A DNA stretch of 64,000 nucleotides from Straminergon stramineum. Taxonomy: Eukaryota > Streptophyta > Bryopsida > Hypnales > Calliergonaceae. The notes beneath the pieces are model-generated. The model was not told the origin of the DNA. It saw nothing but the letters and a program-made list of their open reading frames with translations, and did not search any database. The DNA is taken from NCBI GenBank assembly GCA_963920665.1, contig OY987265.1:35345001-35409000 (forward strand). Direction: 5' to 3'. The translations under genes were made by a program, and so were the position numbers. Each line of letters starts with the position of its first letter. Positions within the stretch are counted from its first letter, which is position 1. This document shows positions 33,385-46,368 of the stretch, in pieces.

Positions 33385-34685
33385 TGTCGCGCCCCTTAGT
33401 GACACTTACCACCTTAAGCTCACTTTCCAAGCACTTCACTTTAGTGCCACCAAGGTTTACACTCTCCTAACACTGCACATGCCACGCACCCACAATGTTA
33501 GGTTCCAACTCAAGTCACGGGGTTCCCCATTCCTCTGTGACTCCCAATCCTTTCCTTCCAACATTTAACTCCCACAAGACACCGGGCATGTCATTTGATG
33601 ACATGGGGCGGAACTTCCATTGATGTCCAAGCACTCGGTGAAGCACTACTCCCACCGGTGCTAACCGACCTTGAATGGGACCCAACTCCCCACTAGGCCC
33701 AACCCAACTCATTTCGGGACTTACTAATCGGGACTCACCAAACGGGACTCACACCATGGCGTAGTGTGGAGTGGGACACCACCTAACCGGTATCAAGGAG
33801 TGCACAAGCACTCCACGGTAACACACAAGTGGTGGTGAGGCTCCAACACTAACCTCACTACCCGAGGCCACTTAGGCTCACTATGGCACCATCCGGGAGT
33901 GAGGAGGGAGACCACCCCTCCTCATAGTACTCTCTGCGGGATTCGGCAGCCCCCCCCATACTAGAGGTCACCGGGAACCCCCAAGATGCACCCCATCTTG
34001 GAATACCACCCATTTCCAAGTGGTATTCCCAAACCGGACCCCCAAAAGACTCCCGATCTTCCCATCGGGATAACTTTCATCTCCGATCTCCAAATCCCAA
34101 GTGCGAGCCCATTTTCGTGATCTACATTTTCCTTAGATCACCTTGCACTATTCACTATTCACTTTCACCAATACGACAAGTATTGAGGAAGTTATGGCCC
34201 TCCAAAGGTACGAATCCCTCGGGAGGTGTAGTTCTCCGAGACTCCACCCTCTTTGGATGCCCATAACTTTTAGCTCACAGCTCATCTCTTCATGAGCCTT
34301 ATCATTCTAGAAAGCTTGTCTCCTTATCTTTCCAATGATATGCGGCATGCCCTATTTGGCTCCAAGGAACCCTCCCAAACCTTGTTTCCCACGTCCCTAT
34401 GCCTCGGGACGCGGCCGGGACGCTGCCAACTTTGAGGAGCCATATCTTTTGACTTCCCACTCGGATTCTCGCGTTCTTTGAACCCATGGACGCGTCTTCT
34501 CACAAGCTTTTCAAGCATGTGCCACACGCCCCCAAATTCGCCCGGATCAGAGCGCTACATTGCTCTAATCGCTCGGGACCCCTAGTCCCCCTCACCTCAT
34601 CTTTTGCAAGGCTTGGGGAGTCACCCCCAACGTCCCCCTTGCTCACCAAGGTGGCCGGGCACGCCTCTTGATGAGGGTCATGACA
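33385..34685 (+). mobile_element. Solo LTR, 1,301 bp, with TAGAA target-site duplication
   Basis: The element begins TGTCGCGCCCC and ends GGGTCATGACA, so it has the TG..CA ends of an LTR with a short TGTC/GACA inverted terminus. It is flanked on both sides by TAGAA (33380-33384 and 34686-34690), a 5-bp duplication typical of LTR retrotransposon integration. It is GC-rich and shows no internal coding domain. Lack of a second copy and of internal sequence points to a solo LTR left by recombination. It sits in the 3' part of the gag-like relic, so it inserted later. Strand is arbitrary. Short open frames inside are shadows. Confidence 0.8.
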
Positions 34686-34690
34686 TAGAA

Positions 34691-35700
34691 TTTGAATTTT
34701 GAATCAGATCCAGATTTCCAAATCTGGGCCCGGGTTCTGGATTGGTAGGATCTGACTTTTCCGGGTTTCTTGGGAAGTCTATAAGTGGTCACCTAGATTT
34801 CCGGGTGGCTTTTTTGGCTTTGGTTGTCTTGAGTTTTTAAGTGAGAGGCAAGTTTGTTGCCTCTCATTCCATCCTAGCATTATAGTTTGTATCTTATCAT
34901 CCTTTCTTTAATTGAAGCCACCAAATGAACCCTCAGAGATTGATCTATCGTATATCTAGCTTTCCTGTGTTTTCTTGTGAGTGTGTGGAAGTGTAAGAGA
35001 GGAGGAGGAAAGGAGGAATCTGGATCTGAGGGGACTTGGGTCTAATTTGTGAGGAGTGTTTGTGTCATAGTCCAGGCTAGTGATTCCAGTCTTGAGCACG
35101 TGTCTTTAAACTCCTGGAACGGGAATCCGATTAGGAGTGGTGTGGATGCGGGTCCGGAACACCAGGGAGGGTTCCGTGCGGAGATAAACAATCGCTAGTG
35201 GAAGAAATCCCCATACCACTTACCAGAAGGTCAGCCAAACCCTAGGATCGGTTTAGCAAATGACTAACAATCCCTGTATCAGTTCCGGTTTTTGTTGGTC
35301 TGTCATTGTAGTGGAGAAAACTTGTTACGGCTCTGAGTGACCTGCCTTCCGGATTGGCCATCCGGAAAGTTGTGAGAGTGTTTCCGGTCTAATCTAATGC
35401 AACAATTGGTCTAAATGTATTGTGTAGTTTTGAGAGAGAAGAGAGTGTGAGGAATACGAGTGGTGAGTCCCTAGCCCTCTATACAATCAAAGGCGGACCC
35501 TCTAAGGGTAAAACAGAGGTATCAAAAACCAGAGTGTTTTTGTGAGAAGAGACGGATCCAGAATCCAGAGAAGAGTGAATCCGGATTGGGTTCCGGAAAG
35601 AGAGAAAAGAAGTAAAAAGAGTGCTTAAGTCAGTAGAACGGATAATGTAGGCTTGTAGCAACATATTAGAATCCTCTAGGACGATATTTCGAGTTAGTTT
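34691..35700 (+). mobile_element. 3' non-coding part of the gag-like retroelement relic
   Basis: After the solo LTR the host sequence resumes with the same style as the upstream relic: many CCGG/TCCGG words (for example near 35150-35370 and 35580-35600) and no open frame. Such words also fill 31050-31480, so 31050-35700 minus the LTR is best read as one old element. I could not find its own LTR pair. Confidence 0.4.
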
Positions 35701-37959
35701 ACATGTTTTGCTGTTGTAAATGGTCTTTACTACCCGCCACGTGTACGACATGTATTTTTCGAAAACCATATGAAAAATCTATAAATTTTCAAAGTACTAA
35801 AAAAAAGTATATCTATAATCAACTATGGGCTCTCATGAACAAAGGTTTGTACATTTTAGACCAAAATGTTGGGAGTAATTTTAGAAATTGGCAATAAGGT
35901 GCACTCAAAGCATCATCAATGGTATGTTACAAACAACATACAATCAATATATTTATAGCAAAAATGAGCAAAACTTGGACAAATGCTAGTACCGTTTTTA
36001 TTGATGTTGTGCACAACAAAAAAACTTCCTAAAGACAATACTTTTGGCTTTTATATTGTACACTCTACCTCATACAATAAATGCTCATTATGCTACATCG
36101 TAGAGGAATTTGATGCATCAAGGTACAAGTTATAAAATTTTGCCAAAAATATTGAAGCTCCCATAGGAATGTGGGCCAATTTTGCCTCATATATAGGTTT
36201 GAAGCTAGTGATGTAGACATGTCTTGAGTAAATTGTCATGCAATCCCATTAGATGTAAGGACGTAAAATATGGTACACTAGCAAACAAGGCTCCAAATAT
36301 GGCATAAAACAAGTCCAAATAGTGTGTGAGATATTGCCCTCATATCGATGATCCTCTTTCTATACCTTATATTCTTGTGGCAACTTTTATTATGATATTT
36401 TACTTCTAGGGATAATCACTAATTATGATATCCCTTGACAAGATAATCAAGGTTCTATTCTTCATTGAAAATATGCTTGTATGACCAGCCTTGCAAAGAA
36501 GAGAATATGTAATAGTTGATAATTTTCTTGCATGTTGAAGTCCATTGTACACTAAATAGGGGTTATAAGGGGACCCATACTATTTAATCAACATTTCACA
36601 CTATATAAATATCTACCTTTATTGTACATCAATAGTTATTGAAGTATCTTGGGAATGTATATCATGTTTCAAACATCTATAGTTTTCTACAACAATTCCC
36701 TTTAATTTTTGGTCCCCTTAATACTCCTATTCAATGTAGATAATCCTTAGTTTCTCCAAAATGTAATCTCATGCTCCTGAAAAACATTTCTTGTAAAATC
36801 TCATTCAATTTTGTACAATTTTAAAGAGGATGTACATTCTTTCTACTATTGTAATTGCTAGAGCCGACCCCTATTGATTCTTGCCTAAAATGCACTACCT
36901 CTATTTATGAGCTTAACTCTTGAGCATCACAGAGATAACAACATAAGTGAAGATCTTTTTTTTTTGGATCTTGCAAAACTAGAATAATTTTAGAACTACT
37001 CGGTTACTGAAATTTTTAGTGTTGAGATTTGAAGCCAACTTACTAATGAGTACAAATCTAGAATTTATAAGAAAATCCACTATGAGGATTTTAAGATTAT
37101 AATACTTGATGAACTTGGTTTTCGACAAATTCTATTTTCTCAACGTCCAAAAAACATCCATTGTGACGCATAAGGGTTAAGGAGTCCTTTTGGGTACACT
37201 TATTTTCAACACTTTGGAAATTTGTATTTTGTTTATAAGTGACCAAAAAATACATAAGAATGGGATTTAGAATGCCATACCTAGTAGTTAGGGTTGGCAA
37301 AAAAATGTTTTTGAAAACAAATGCTATGATTGTTAAAATTTTGATTTTTTTAGAAAAATAAAGATTTGTAAGTAAAAAACCTCTATGTATTTTTAATCAT
37401 TTGCGAAATGATATTTGTCAACTTTAATTACTTATTCAACAAAGAATGCCAACCTTGCCAACTAAGGATGATACTCCTTTGACTTTCAACAAGATCAAAT
37501 AAGAAATTAGGCAATTTAATGCTCCAAGCCAAAGAGTGGCTGATGGATGACTTCCTATATCATTGTAGAAATGAAAAATGCACCTATTGGTCAATAAATT
37601 AAATTGTTTTTGGTAAAGTACCTTAGTAGTAGGTATCATCCTTTCAATGTTGATAACAAAAACAATGCTCAATTGGTTATTCAAACAAAATGAGATGTAA
37701 TAACACTGTAACTAGACTACCGGAGATCTCCAAGTGTAGAGGGAAATAATGGAATAACTAATAAAAGTTGAAAAAAGTGATTCAATTTCTATTTTCAAAT
37801 TAAGAATAATTTTGGCTCTTGTTCGTATGTCTCTCACAAGGATTCACCAACCACTTTGTAATTATATTGTAATTAGAAGATAACCTCTTTATACAAGTTG
37901 GGTGGTAGAACTATAGGAAGTAAAACATTTCATGTGGAATATGAAAATTAGGATTTGTA
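35701..37959. other. No gene seen
   Basis: AT-rich sequence with short unrelated frames. No repeat pair or coding series was recognised. Confidence 0.45.
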
Positions 37960-38400
37960 CAAGCTCAATCACTCATAGTCAAGTCAAATTAGGAATAGTG
38001 TTCAAAGAAGTTTAAACTTCATTTAAGCCTAGTAGAATAACTTTTTCAAAACTCTTGGACCTAAGAAAAGTGTGAAAAATCAAGCTAACCTTGAGCTCTA
38101 AAACCCCATTTAAAAATTTTCAAGCCTCCAATAAAAATTTATGAACAAAGTGTAGAATAGAGGTTTGAAATGTCAAAGAAAATGTCCCTTTCAACCCCTC
38201 TGTGAACTTTGTCTATAAATATTTATGGGAGGCTTGAAATAGAAAATAGATTTTTAGAGTTGGAAGTTAAATTTATTTCACATATTTTTTGCTATGATGT
38301 TTTCTAAACAAAATCAAAATGAAATGAAGTTAAATGAAGTTTGAAGTTTTGCTTAAAACACAATTACTACATTTTTACAATGAATGGTTAAGCTCTCACC
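37960..38400. repeat. Foldback repeat, family F copy 1
   Basis: Inverted arms of about 200 bp meet near 38185. The pair near 38115-38150 and 38225-38245 (caagcctcca and its reverse) shows it best. It shares arm sequence with the foldback at 40790-41225, so both belong to one family. Confidence 0.65.
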
Positions 38401-39773
38401 TTCAACTTATTGTCCCATATCCTTGAGGATTGATGAAAGACAATGGATTTATCTATAAAAACAACCTCTCTACCCTTGTTTCTCACTAATTGTTAGTGAA
38501 GTAATACCTTTATTGTGCCATCATAAATTTTATGAATGATAGATGGTAAAATGAAGAATTGATATTTGCCTCAAAAATATTGAATTTTCAACATTACTTG
38601 ACTTCTTATTTCCCTTAATTTTTTGGGAATCATTAATTTCTTAAAAAGAATCAATTTTTTTTCTAATTATTTTTTTCTAGACGTATTGGTCACCTATAGT
38701 ATTCAATTTTTGCACAAGGATTAATCCTCAAACGACAAATCAAGCTCCTTAGGTGGATAATTGCAAAAAGCACTTTACGTTTATGTCACAAAAACGTATT
38801 TTCTAGTGGAAGAATTGGCAATACTATGGACTACTATCAATTCTATGTGTCATCACTGCGCTTGCGAATCTAAATGGTCAAATTAGGGTGCCTACAAGTC
38901 TACACTGTCAATTTAGTACTATACAATACTATGCAGTACTATAGACTACTATAGAACACTACAAAAGCTATAGGGAGCAAAAAATAGCAAAAAAAGGGTT
39001 TGCAGACCTTTTCATTTTTAGTAATTCAAAAAAATTCAAAAAAAAATCCATAAAACAGTTATTTTGCTAGAGAAGATTGCACTCGCATTGTACCAAAGAA
39101 TTCATGTAGGAAGTTTTTTCCCTCTTCGAAGACTTCGCACAAAGGAAAGTTACTTTGGCTCTATGTGGGCAACCAACATGTTGCTATTTTCATAAAAACT
39201 CAATGTCAGTCCTTAAAATATTAGTAGACCTCCAACATGTCCAATTTCTGACTTTGAATTCGCAATTTTGGATCAAAAATAGGACTAAAACCCTCCAAAA
39301 TGGCCAAGATAGACACCCAATCAAGGTAGGTTAAAAATAATAAAATGATTTTGAAAAATTTGAAAAAATTACACAATGTATGAAACTATTGCATGTACCT
39401 TCATTCCAAATTTCACACCAAACAAACAAGAAATGCAAAAGTTATGAGCAAAAAACCACATGTCTAAGGACAAGGGGACAAAAAATAGGACGAGTGTTTC
39501 TAGCAATCACCCTTGCTCGATTTTAAGAGATTTGTTAACAAATGTAGCTTTTGTATTTTTTTTGAAATGTTTCAACCTATAGGACTCATTTCAATAGTAA
39601 ATATGGCTTGCCAAGCATGGCATTCAAGCTATAAAGTCAAAGCACTATTCACTTATGCATGCTATGATTGTACAAACTTGGGACAAGCACCAAAAGCCAT
39701 CCGCCCTACTTTAAGGAGATTTTTTATTCTTCTAGGTAGGTGAATGTTATTTAATCCTAGAAGGATGCCATTC
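38401..39773. other. No gene seen
   Basis: AT-rich DNA. Near 38905-38960 there is a run of ACTAT(A/G).A(A/G)TACTAT-type words. No gene signal. Confidence 0.45.
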
Positions 39774-40313
39774 CTATGACCAAAATAGTCACCCAAGTTG
39801 CATTGATTATTGGATCAATAAAGTAGACTAACCCAAATTTATTTGTTGTTCAATTCCATCATCCTACTTTTGGCCCCAATTTTGTCCCCCAAAACTTCCA
39901 AATCCATTCATTTTTTGATAAAATCAAAGCATTAATTCCACGGAGGTATAAGATGCCAATCTCTTAATGGTGAATACTTCATACTTGCCTTGGTGGTTAC
40001 AGATTTTTTGTAGGATGTTTTTGACTCCACTCTCTGAGCAATTTTGTAATTTCAAGATAGACCACTTCAAAAGTTCACAAAAATTATAATTTTAATAAAA
40101 AAACTGTAATTCTACTTGGATTTGATTCATAAAACATATGCACATCTATTTAAAAAAAATGTGCCCCTCTTGGAGTAGGCCCCAAGATATTCAGATATCC
40201 AAGATATTCAGGGTGGTAATAGGCTTGTCTACCTTACATGCATTCTTTTGTTTCTCCAGGGAACAATGAAGTCACCCATCAACTACTTCTTGGCCTCAGC
40301 GTCTTTCAATGAC
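39774..40313. repeat. Family E copy 2, inserted in a family D repeat
   Basis: The E copy (about 39825-40240) is flanked by the two halves of a D repeat (GACCAAAATAGTCACC..GGATCAATA on the left, TTGTTTCTCCAGGGAACAAT..GTCACCCATC on the right). Intact D copies at 22928-23075 and 59905-60040 show the halves joined. Confidence 0.5.
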
Positions 40314-40316
40314 TAA

Positions 40317-41510
40317 GAGCAGCCCCACGGCAGCAAGCTGGACGGGCTCAACTCGCTTAGTGGGCGAGCCCGGGCTGTGGGAGACCCCCACGGCAGACTC
40401 GCCAAACGGACAAAAGTGGCCAGCCGCGCCAAATTCTGGCGAGGGCCCGGGCAACTGGTGCTCCTTGGGGGTGGCTCGCTACAACCTTCTGGCCCGCATC
40501 CCCAAAGCCTTAATTGCACACCAAGATATTATATAGCCCAAATTCAAGGAATTCATCAAGGTCAATGGGTAGGGATGATGACGTGGAGAGCTCCATGAAG
40601 CCAGAATAATCTCCACATATGAGTTACAAAGCATTTTTGCTCAAATTTCTTTAAAGAAAACAATTCCTGGGCATAGGAAGTAATAGCCTCAGAAGCTCTT
40701 GGATGGTAGTGGCATGAGAGAGGTGTTTTTATAGTGAAATCTATGTCCATCGTGAACCCTCAAAAAATATGGGATAATTTGAAGATGAAAGCTTCACCGC
40801 TCATTGTCCAAAATTAAGAATTGTGTTTGAGGTACAATTTCAGACCCTGTTTAAGCATAATAGAATAATTTTTTCCAAGAAACTTTGAACTTAAAAAAGT
40901 TGTGAAATCAAGTTAAATTTCACCTCCAAAAATCCGTTTGAGGTTTCAAGACTCCAATCAAAAGTTATGGACAATATTCAAGATATGGGTTGGAAGGAAT
41001 TTTTTTTTGACATTTTCAAACATCTTCTTTGAATTTTGTCCATAACTTTTGATTGGAGGCTTGAAACCTTAAACGGATTTTTGGAGGTAAAATTAAACTT
41101 GATTTAAAAAAAAAATTTAGTTCAAAAGTTTTTATAAAAATGTATTTTACTATGCCTAAATGAGGTCTGAAATTCTACTTCCAATACAAATTCTATTTTT
41201 GACCTAACTATGAGCGGTTGAGTTCCTAGTAGATTTAATTTACATATCCCACATGCATTGTTCTACCTCATACCATTCCATGTGTATATAGTGAACTTCT
41301 ATGCAGGTAGGTGCACTGATTAAAAGAAACCGAAATGCTTTGCGTAGTAGCCATCGTAAGCGGATAGGAGTAAATATTTCAAAATGAATTGAAATTTGAG
41401 TTTTTGATTATTGATTCCTCAAAAACGAAAGTACCTAGCGTTGTTTACCCCGGTTAACGGCAAACCATCATCTGCCGTGTGGTCTTGGCGAGTCTGCCGT
41501 GGGGCTGCTC
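40317..41510. mobile_element. PIF/Harbinger-like non-autonomous transposon, 1,194 bp
   Basis: Both ends carry the perfect 17-bp inverted repeat GAGCAGCCCCACGGCAG (40317-40333 and, reversed, 41494-41510). It is flanked by TAA on each side (40314-40316 and 41511-41513). A 3-bp TWA-type duplication and a G-starting terminus are what PIF/Harbinger elements show. A second copy of the terminal motif, CCCCACGGCAGACTCGCC, lies just inside the left end. The left 180 bp are strikingly GC-rich. No transposase frame is present. The centre holds a foldback repeat (about 40790-41225). Confidence 0.8.
40790..41225. repeat. Foldback repeat, family F copy 2
   Basis: Two arms of about 200 bp are inverted copies of each other, for example TTTGAGGTTTCAAGACTCCA near 40950 against its reverse near 41065, centred close to 41010. 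The outer arm ends (ACCGCTCAT) also pair. It lies inside the PIF-like element and matches the foldback at 37960-38400. Confidence 0.7.
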
Positions 41511-41819
41511 TAAGGGTTAAGAAAATTCAAAGTTTCAAGCTAAAAAATTCGAAGTTTGAAGTGGACTTATCCCCTGGCACTGTATTGTAATGGACAGGGG
41601 CTAAAAAACAAAAATTAATAACTGCTGTGCAGCAGCTCAGGAATGTTCGGAATTTCCGGGCATAATATCTGACCCCCTCATGGGGGCCCTCATTAGCCTT
41701 ATCAAAATTAAATTAATATTTTACTCTCAAGGCAATGAAATCTAATTTCTTTTTGTTTCAAATCAAATCAAAACAAAACAAAACACAATTAAATTGATTG
41801 ATGAATATCCTTTTTCTAC

Positions 41820-42337
41820 GAAGCCAGTGATTAGCCTCCCGCTGAGTTGGCGCGGGGAGCTTTGTCAGCCCAGCGGCCCTATCACCGCGCGTGCTCCCCC
41901 ACGTGAAAGGCTGCCGCCCTCAGCATGCCTCCGTGCTGCGGCACCATCGGCACGATCACCAACGAACACCCCTCCCCCCTCTCTCTCCTCTTCTCTTTGA
42001 CCCCTGCAAATAATCCCCCCTCCATCGACATCACCTTAATCTTTTCCCTTCATCGCCATCGCGGATTCTCCAGCTCGCCATAGTTTCTTTCCTCGCCCTG
42101 ATCGACCCCCTATTGCGCCTGTACGACCAGCCCTTTGCAATTTGAGATTCTCTGGGGGCAATTCCGGGGAGTTGATGGAACATTCATGGTGCTGATGTGT
42201 TTCGTAAGAGAGAATGGCATTCGAGTCGGGAAGAATCAGTAGTGAGCAGTGAGGGTGTGGCATAGAGGGAGACCAGGGCAGCTCTGGGCGTTGGTTAGGG
42301 TTTTGTTGAAGGGGGCGACGGGGAACGAAGGGGTGTC
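41820..42337 (+). promoter_or_regulatory. GC-rich promoter and leader of the PCO gene, with G-box
   Basis: A CpG-rich stretch in otherwise AT-rich DNA runs up to the PCO start codon. It contains a perfect CACGTG G-box core at 41900-41905, about 430 bp upstream of the ATG, and pyrimidine-rich stretches near 41965-42060 typical of plant core promoters. I see no clear TATA box. The transcription start is not determined. Short open frames here are shadows of base composition. Confidence 0.5.
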
Positions 42338-45018
42338 ATGGCTATGGCGTCGGCGCCGGCGGTACAACGGCTGTACGACGTTTGTAAGAAAGTTTTTACG
42401 TCGACGAGTGTTCCGTCAGAAGCGCAGGTTTCGAATGTTCGTGCCGTCCTTGGTACGTCCACCCATCCGTTCATTCCTTGGACTGTTGAAGTGGGAAAAT
42501 CTCATCTTCTGTCGCGGTCATGTGAAGTTTTGATCAGTGGAAATTAGCGCAATTTTTATTTTTATTTTTCACGTGGTGTGTGTTCCTGCTTTTGCTCGAT
42601 CAGCATGAAAATTCGTGTCATATCGTGGTTTTTAGGTGATGATTTTTCATTGGTTTGATTTATTAATCCATACGGTTGGGATTTTCACCGAAGTGATGCA
42701 ATTTGAAGCATTTTCGATTTTGGTCATTTTGCTCTGGAATTGGTGTCTTTTGTATTGAGAAAGGTACGGTGTTAGTTTGGAAGGAGAGAATGTATTTGAT
42801 GAAGTACGTCTGCTTGTCGCTTAGACGATGGATCTGTTGGTTGCAGATAGTATTAAGCCTCAAGACCTTGGATTGACCGAGCAGCTGAATCAAGGTGATC
42901 GAGGTTTCGGTGACGATGGTCAAGGGAGTTGGCGTCCAATTATGTCTAGATATGCACCTCCAATCAGCTATCTTCATCTCTACGAATGTGACCTTTTTTC
43001 AGTATGATTCAGAACCAATTCTGTTAAAATGCAATAGAGCTATAGGTCATCAGGCTCAGTACTCGTCCAAGCCTATACATATTTTCGTTCTATCATCCCA
43101 ATCCCTGGATTTTTATAAGAGTTCAAAGTCTACGTCTACCAGGAAGTGAGTGTTGGGCACGCATTTGAGAGACATTGCCAATGACGGCTACGTGCTTTAC
43201 ACTTCTTAATGACGCACATTTTGGTACATTTGTGGTTAAGAGTACTATGTAGAGGTGGTGTTATACTTATTGAGTTTTTGTGCCTGTGAAGATGGGCGTT
43301 TTTGTTCTACCCACGTCTGCGAGCATACCTCTTCATAACCATCCAGGCATGACGGTCCTCAGTCGCCTGCTCTACGGAAACATGCACGTGAGGGCTTACG
43401 ACTGGGTGGACCCGCATGATGAAAAATTGAACAGAAATCCAACGATAGGTATTTAGTTTCTCTTTTCCTGTTGCAATTACTGGATGATACTCTTGTATTC
43501 TTAAATCACCCAGAGAGAATTGTTCCTAGAATTATTCCTCTTACACTAAGATGTGGGTACTTGTTGGAGTTTCTGCCCTGAATTTTTGGTCTCTCTGATG
43601 TTTTTGTTGCTTTTATATTCCCTTAAGCATCGTCTCTGATGAACTTGTAAGTTTCGTTTCCGGTTCTGTACAATCCTACTAAAGTATCAATCATTCCGGT
43701 ACATTAAGTTGTAAGAGGTAATCACAGTAGACGGGGCTGTAATTAGGAACCTTTCCCCCTAAACAGCTAAGTCTCTATCACCAAGTGCATTGGTCCAACC
43801 TCTTGTCAAATTGCTTAGTTTTCGACACTGAGATGGATATCACTACATATCAGTACGAGAACTGTGTGCCTCTATGTATTTATAATGTGTGTTCTCTAGG
43901 TATTAACAGTACTGGGGGGTTGATGCAGCTAGAGAAGCAAAATTGGTGGTAGATCATGTCCTGGGAACTGAAAAAAATGGAACAGAGCCTCCGCATTTTT
44001 CAGAAACCGAGGTGCTGTATCCAACTTCGGGCGGTAACATTCACGCGTTTACTGCCCTTACGCCCTGTGCCGTGCTGGATGTGCTTGCTCCACCATATTC
44101 ACCCCCAACTGGTCGACACTGCACTTACTATCGCGCCACTTCGAATGATGGTGATTAACGTTTTCTTAACCCTCCTTAATTGCAATGCCTCGGGGGGACA
44201 AATGTGCTTGTAAATGCATTGACATCTGTTCACAGCTTGACATGTGGAAGTTGTGCAAGCAGATTTGTATACGACTTGAAATTCTTGTAATTTGCAATTA
44301 CAGAATGTGTAATTAGTAAGGGTTGAGTGCAATTTTTGTTCCTCGTTCAATCTGAATCTATTAAATTATTTAAGAAGAGGACGCAGTGATAGGAGTAAAT
44401 TTATGCTGTATCCATCCAATTTATTGCAGAGAAGCCTTTCATTCGGCTTTAATGAACTCGGTGATTTTAAATCAGAAACAACGTTATCAATGATATTTCA
44501 CAAGTTAGTATATAATGAGCTGCGGGAGGCACTAATTTTGTTTTTGGTATCTATCTTGCAAACCATAGGATTTGGAGGATCATGTTATGTTTGTCCTGCG
44601 CTCAAATTTGGTTTGAAGCGCGCTAAATCATAAAAATCAAAGCTTTAGATTGAAAATTTTAGTCCTGCACTTCGACACTCGAGTGTACGTTTTTGCACTT
44701 GAGTTTCATTCGTTACATATGTTCAAAATCAGGGTCTTTTAGTGGGTTGTTAGGACAACTACTATAGGTTCTAATCCTCCTCGCCTCAACCATGGAGACG
44801 TTCTCCCTTCGGTCCAGAGTCAAGAATAATAAAATTCTGCTTTGGCATTATGAGCCACTCACTGATTGAGGTGTCTTTTTTTGGTGTGAGCAGGAGTGGT
44901 GCAACGAAGCGGTCAACCGGGGTTGATCGAGTGGCTTGAGGAGTTCAACCCCCCTGATGACTTTGTGGTGCAAAGAGGTCTGTACTTGGGCCCCAAAATT
45001 ATTCCCAGCTACAACTAG
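42338..45018 (+). CDS. PCO: Plant cysteine oxidase (PCO), 5 exons, complete
   Basis: Thiol dioxygenase that uses O2 to oxidise N-terminal cysteine of Cys-degron substrates (known family role: oxygen sensing by the N-degron pathway, cytosol/nucleus). Exons: 42338-42452, 42847-43001, 43292-43448, 43929-44150, 44894-45018. All introns are GT..AG, phases agree throughout, and TAG ends a 257-residue protein, within the usual 240-290. The N-terminus reads [20 protein letters not shown], typical of PCOs. The cupin core carries the iron ligands: HNHPGM gives His105 and His107, GGNIH gives His181. Asp193, Tyr199 and Cys207 lie at the spacing of Asp176, Tyr182 and Cys190 of Arabidopsis PCO4. The C-terminus has the usual [19 protein letters not shown] block. 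The start is the first ATG after a GC-rich leader, followed two codons later by another ATG. The short N-terminus resembles the PCO4/PCO5 type. Nothing suggests decay. Identity is seen in the sequence; substrates are inferred from the family. Confidence 0.95.
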
Positions 45019-46368
45019 AAAACTCGTCGTTACCAACTTAGTTCTGCCAATAGAATTGGGACTCAAACTTTTCTCTACTTGCTTTTTTCGCTGTTGAAGC
45101 GACAGTAACTTCGAATCTGTCAGCTATCGCAGCTTGGTGATATCATCAAGTAGGGTTGCCATTGTAGTAAATTCTCCCTTCTCTATTTACATCCTGATGC
45201 CTTCAGTGAGAAGGAAAATGGCCAGGCAGTTGGAATGAGTATTTTATCGAATTACCTGTTGTGTAATGTAATCTGCTAATATATGTGAATCCGTCTAGTT
45301 TTGACTGGAACTGGAACTGTGAACCACTTTGAGTCACGAGTCTTAGCAACCTTGTGAATGGGTGTCTTGCAATAATTTCCTAGGACGGTACCCTTTGCGT
45401 GAAGAATATTTTTGGAATAATATCTGGGTCGGTTTCCACATCTGGATAAGGATTATTACATCAGAGCCCACCAGCGATCCCAGACTACGAACACGGTAAT
45501 TTGCAGGAAAGCTATAACCGTGCCTGAAATGGAGCTATTTCCGCGAAAAGGAAGTTACAGTGGAAAAAGACGTGAAACAAATTCCTAGTCTGACGGTGGA
45601 ATTTTGTATAATTTTATATTATTGTGATACAGCGCAACTTACTGAAACTTGGTACATCACATATGAAAGTACATTTTTGTCATGTGTACTGGCTACAATT
45701 GCTAACTAATGGGAGAATATGTCGAGGAATGGCTATTTTCAAGTAGAAAGGCCATGCACCAGTGTCTTCAAAATCATCTTGAATGCTCATTTGTTTCCAA
45801 TTTTTAGTTGAAGAATCTCTTTAAGCATAATACCACACATGAACCAAAAACAATTGAAAACATAAAGTTCAACTAACTTAAGACATAAACTCCAAAATAT
45901 AACATAACCTCAATGCAAGACACAATCTCAAAACAAACCACAACTTACAACAATTCACACAATTTCAAGAGTTATACACAAAGTCACAATCTCAAAACAA
46001 GTTACACATAAATTCAAAGCATTCATTGACAAATGAATTGAACCCTACTTGCTTTAAGCAAGATTGTCAAATTACAGTGTTAGTGATGTGCACACAAACA
46101 TATAAACCACATTAAAAGTGGAACTTAGATGAAACAAGAACACAAAGTTATAGATGCCTCCCAGAACTTAATGATGCTCGATGTCCCTCACTCCACCTTG
46201 TACAAGTGTGCATCCTAGAACACTTTCCAATAGAAATCTTCAACGTGAAGGAAACTCAACTATCTTGAAGCCGAAAGTTAGCAAAATCTGATAAAAATTA
46301 AGGAACATGGAAGGGGGAGGATATTGGTGAATAGGCCAGAGATCAAACATCCCAGTGCCTACCAACTT
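45019..46368. other. PCO 3' flank and AT-rich spacer
   Basis: The first few hundred bases are presumably the PCO 3' untranslated region. The rest, A-rich on the plus strand from 45830 to 46020, may be the decayed 3' end of the hAT element. No further gene is visible. Confidence 0.4.

Noticed and set aside
33512..34671. Short open frames on both strands within 33.5-34.7 kb
   Set aside because: They lie inside the GC-rich solo LTR, are mutually overlapping and show no domain.
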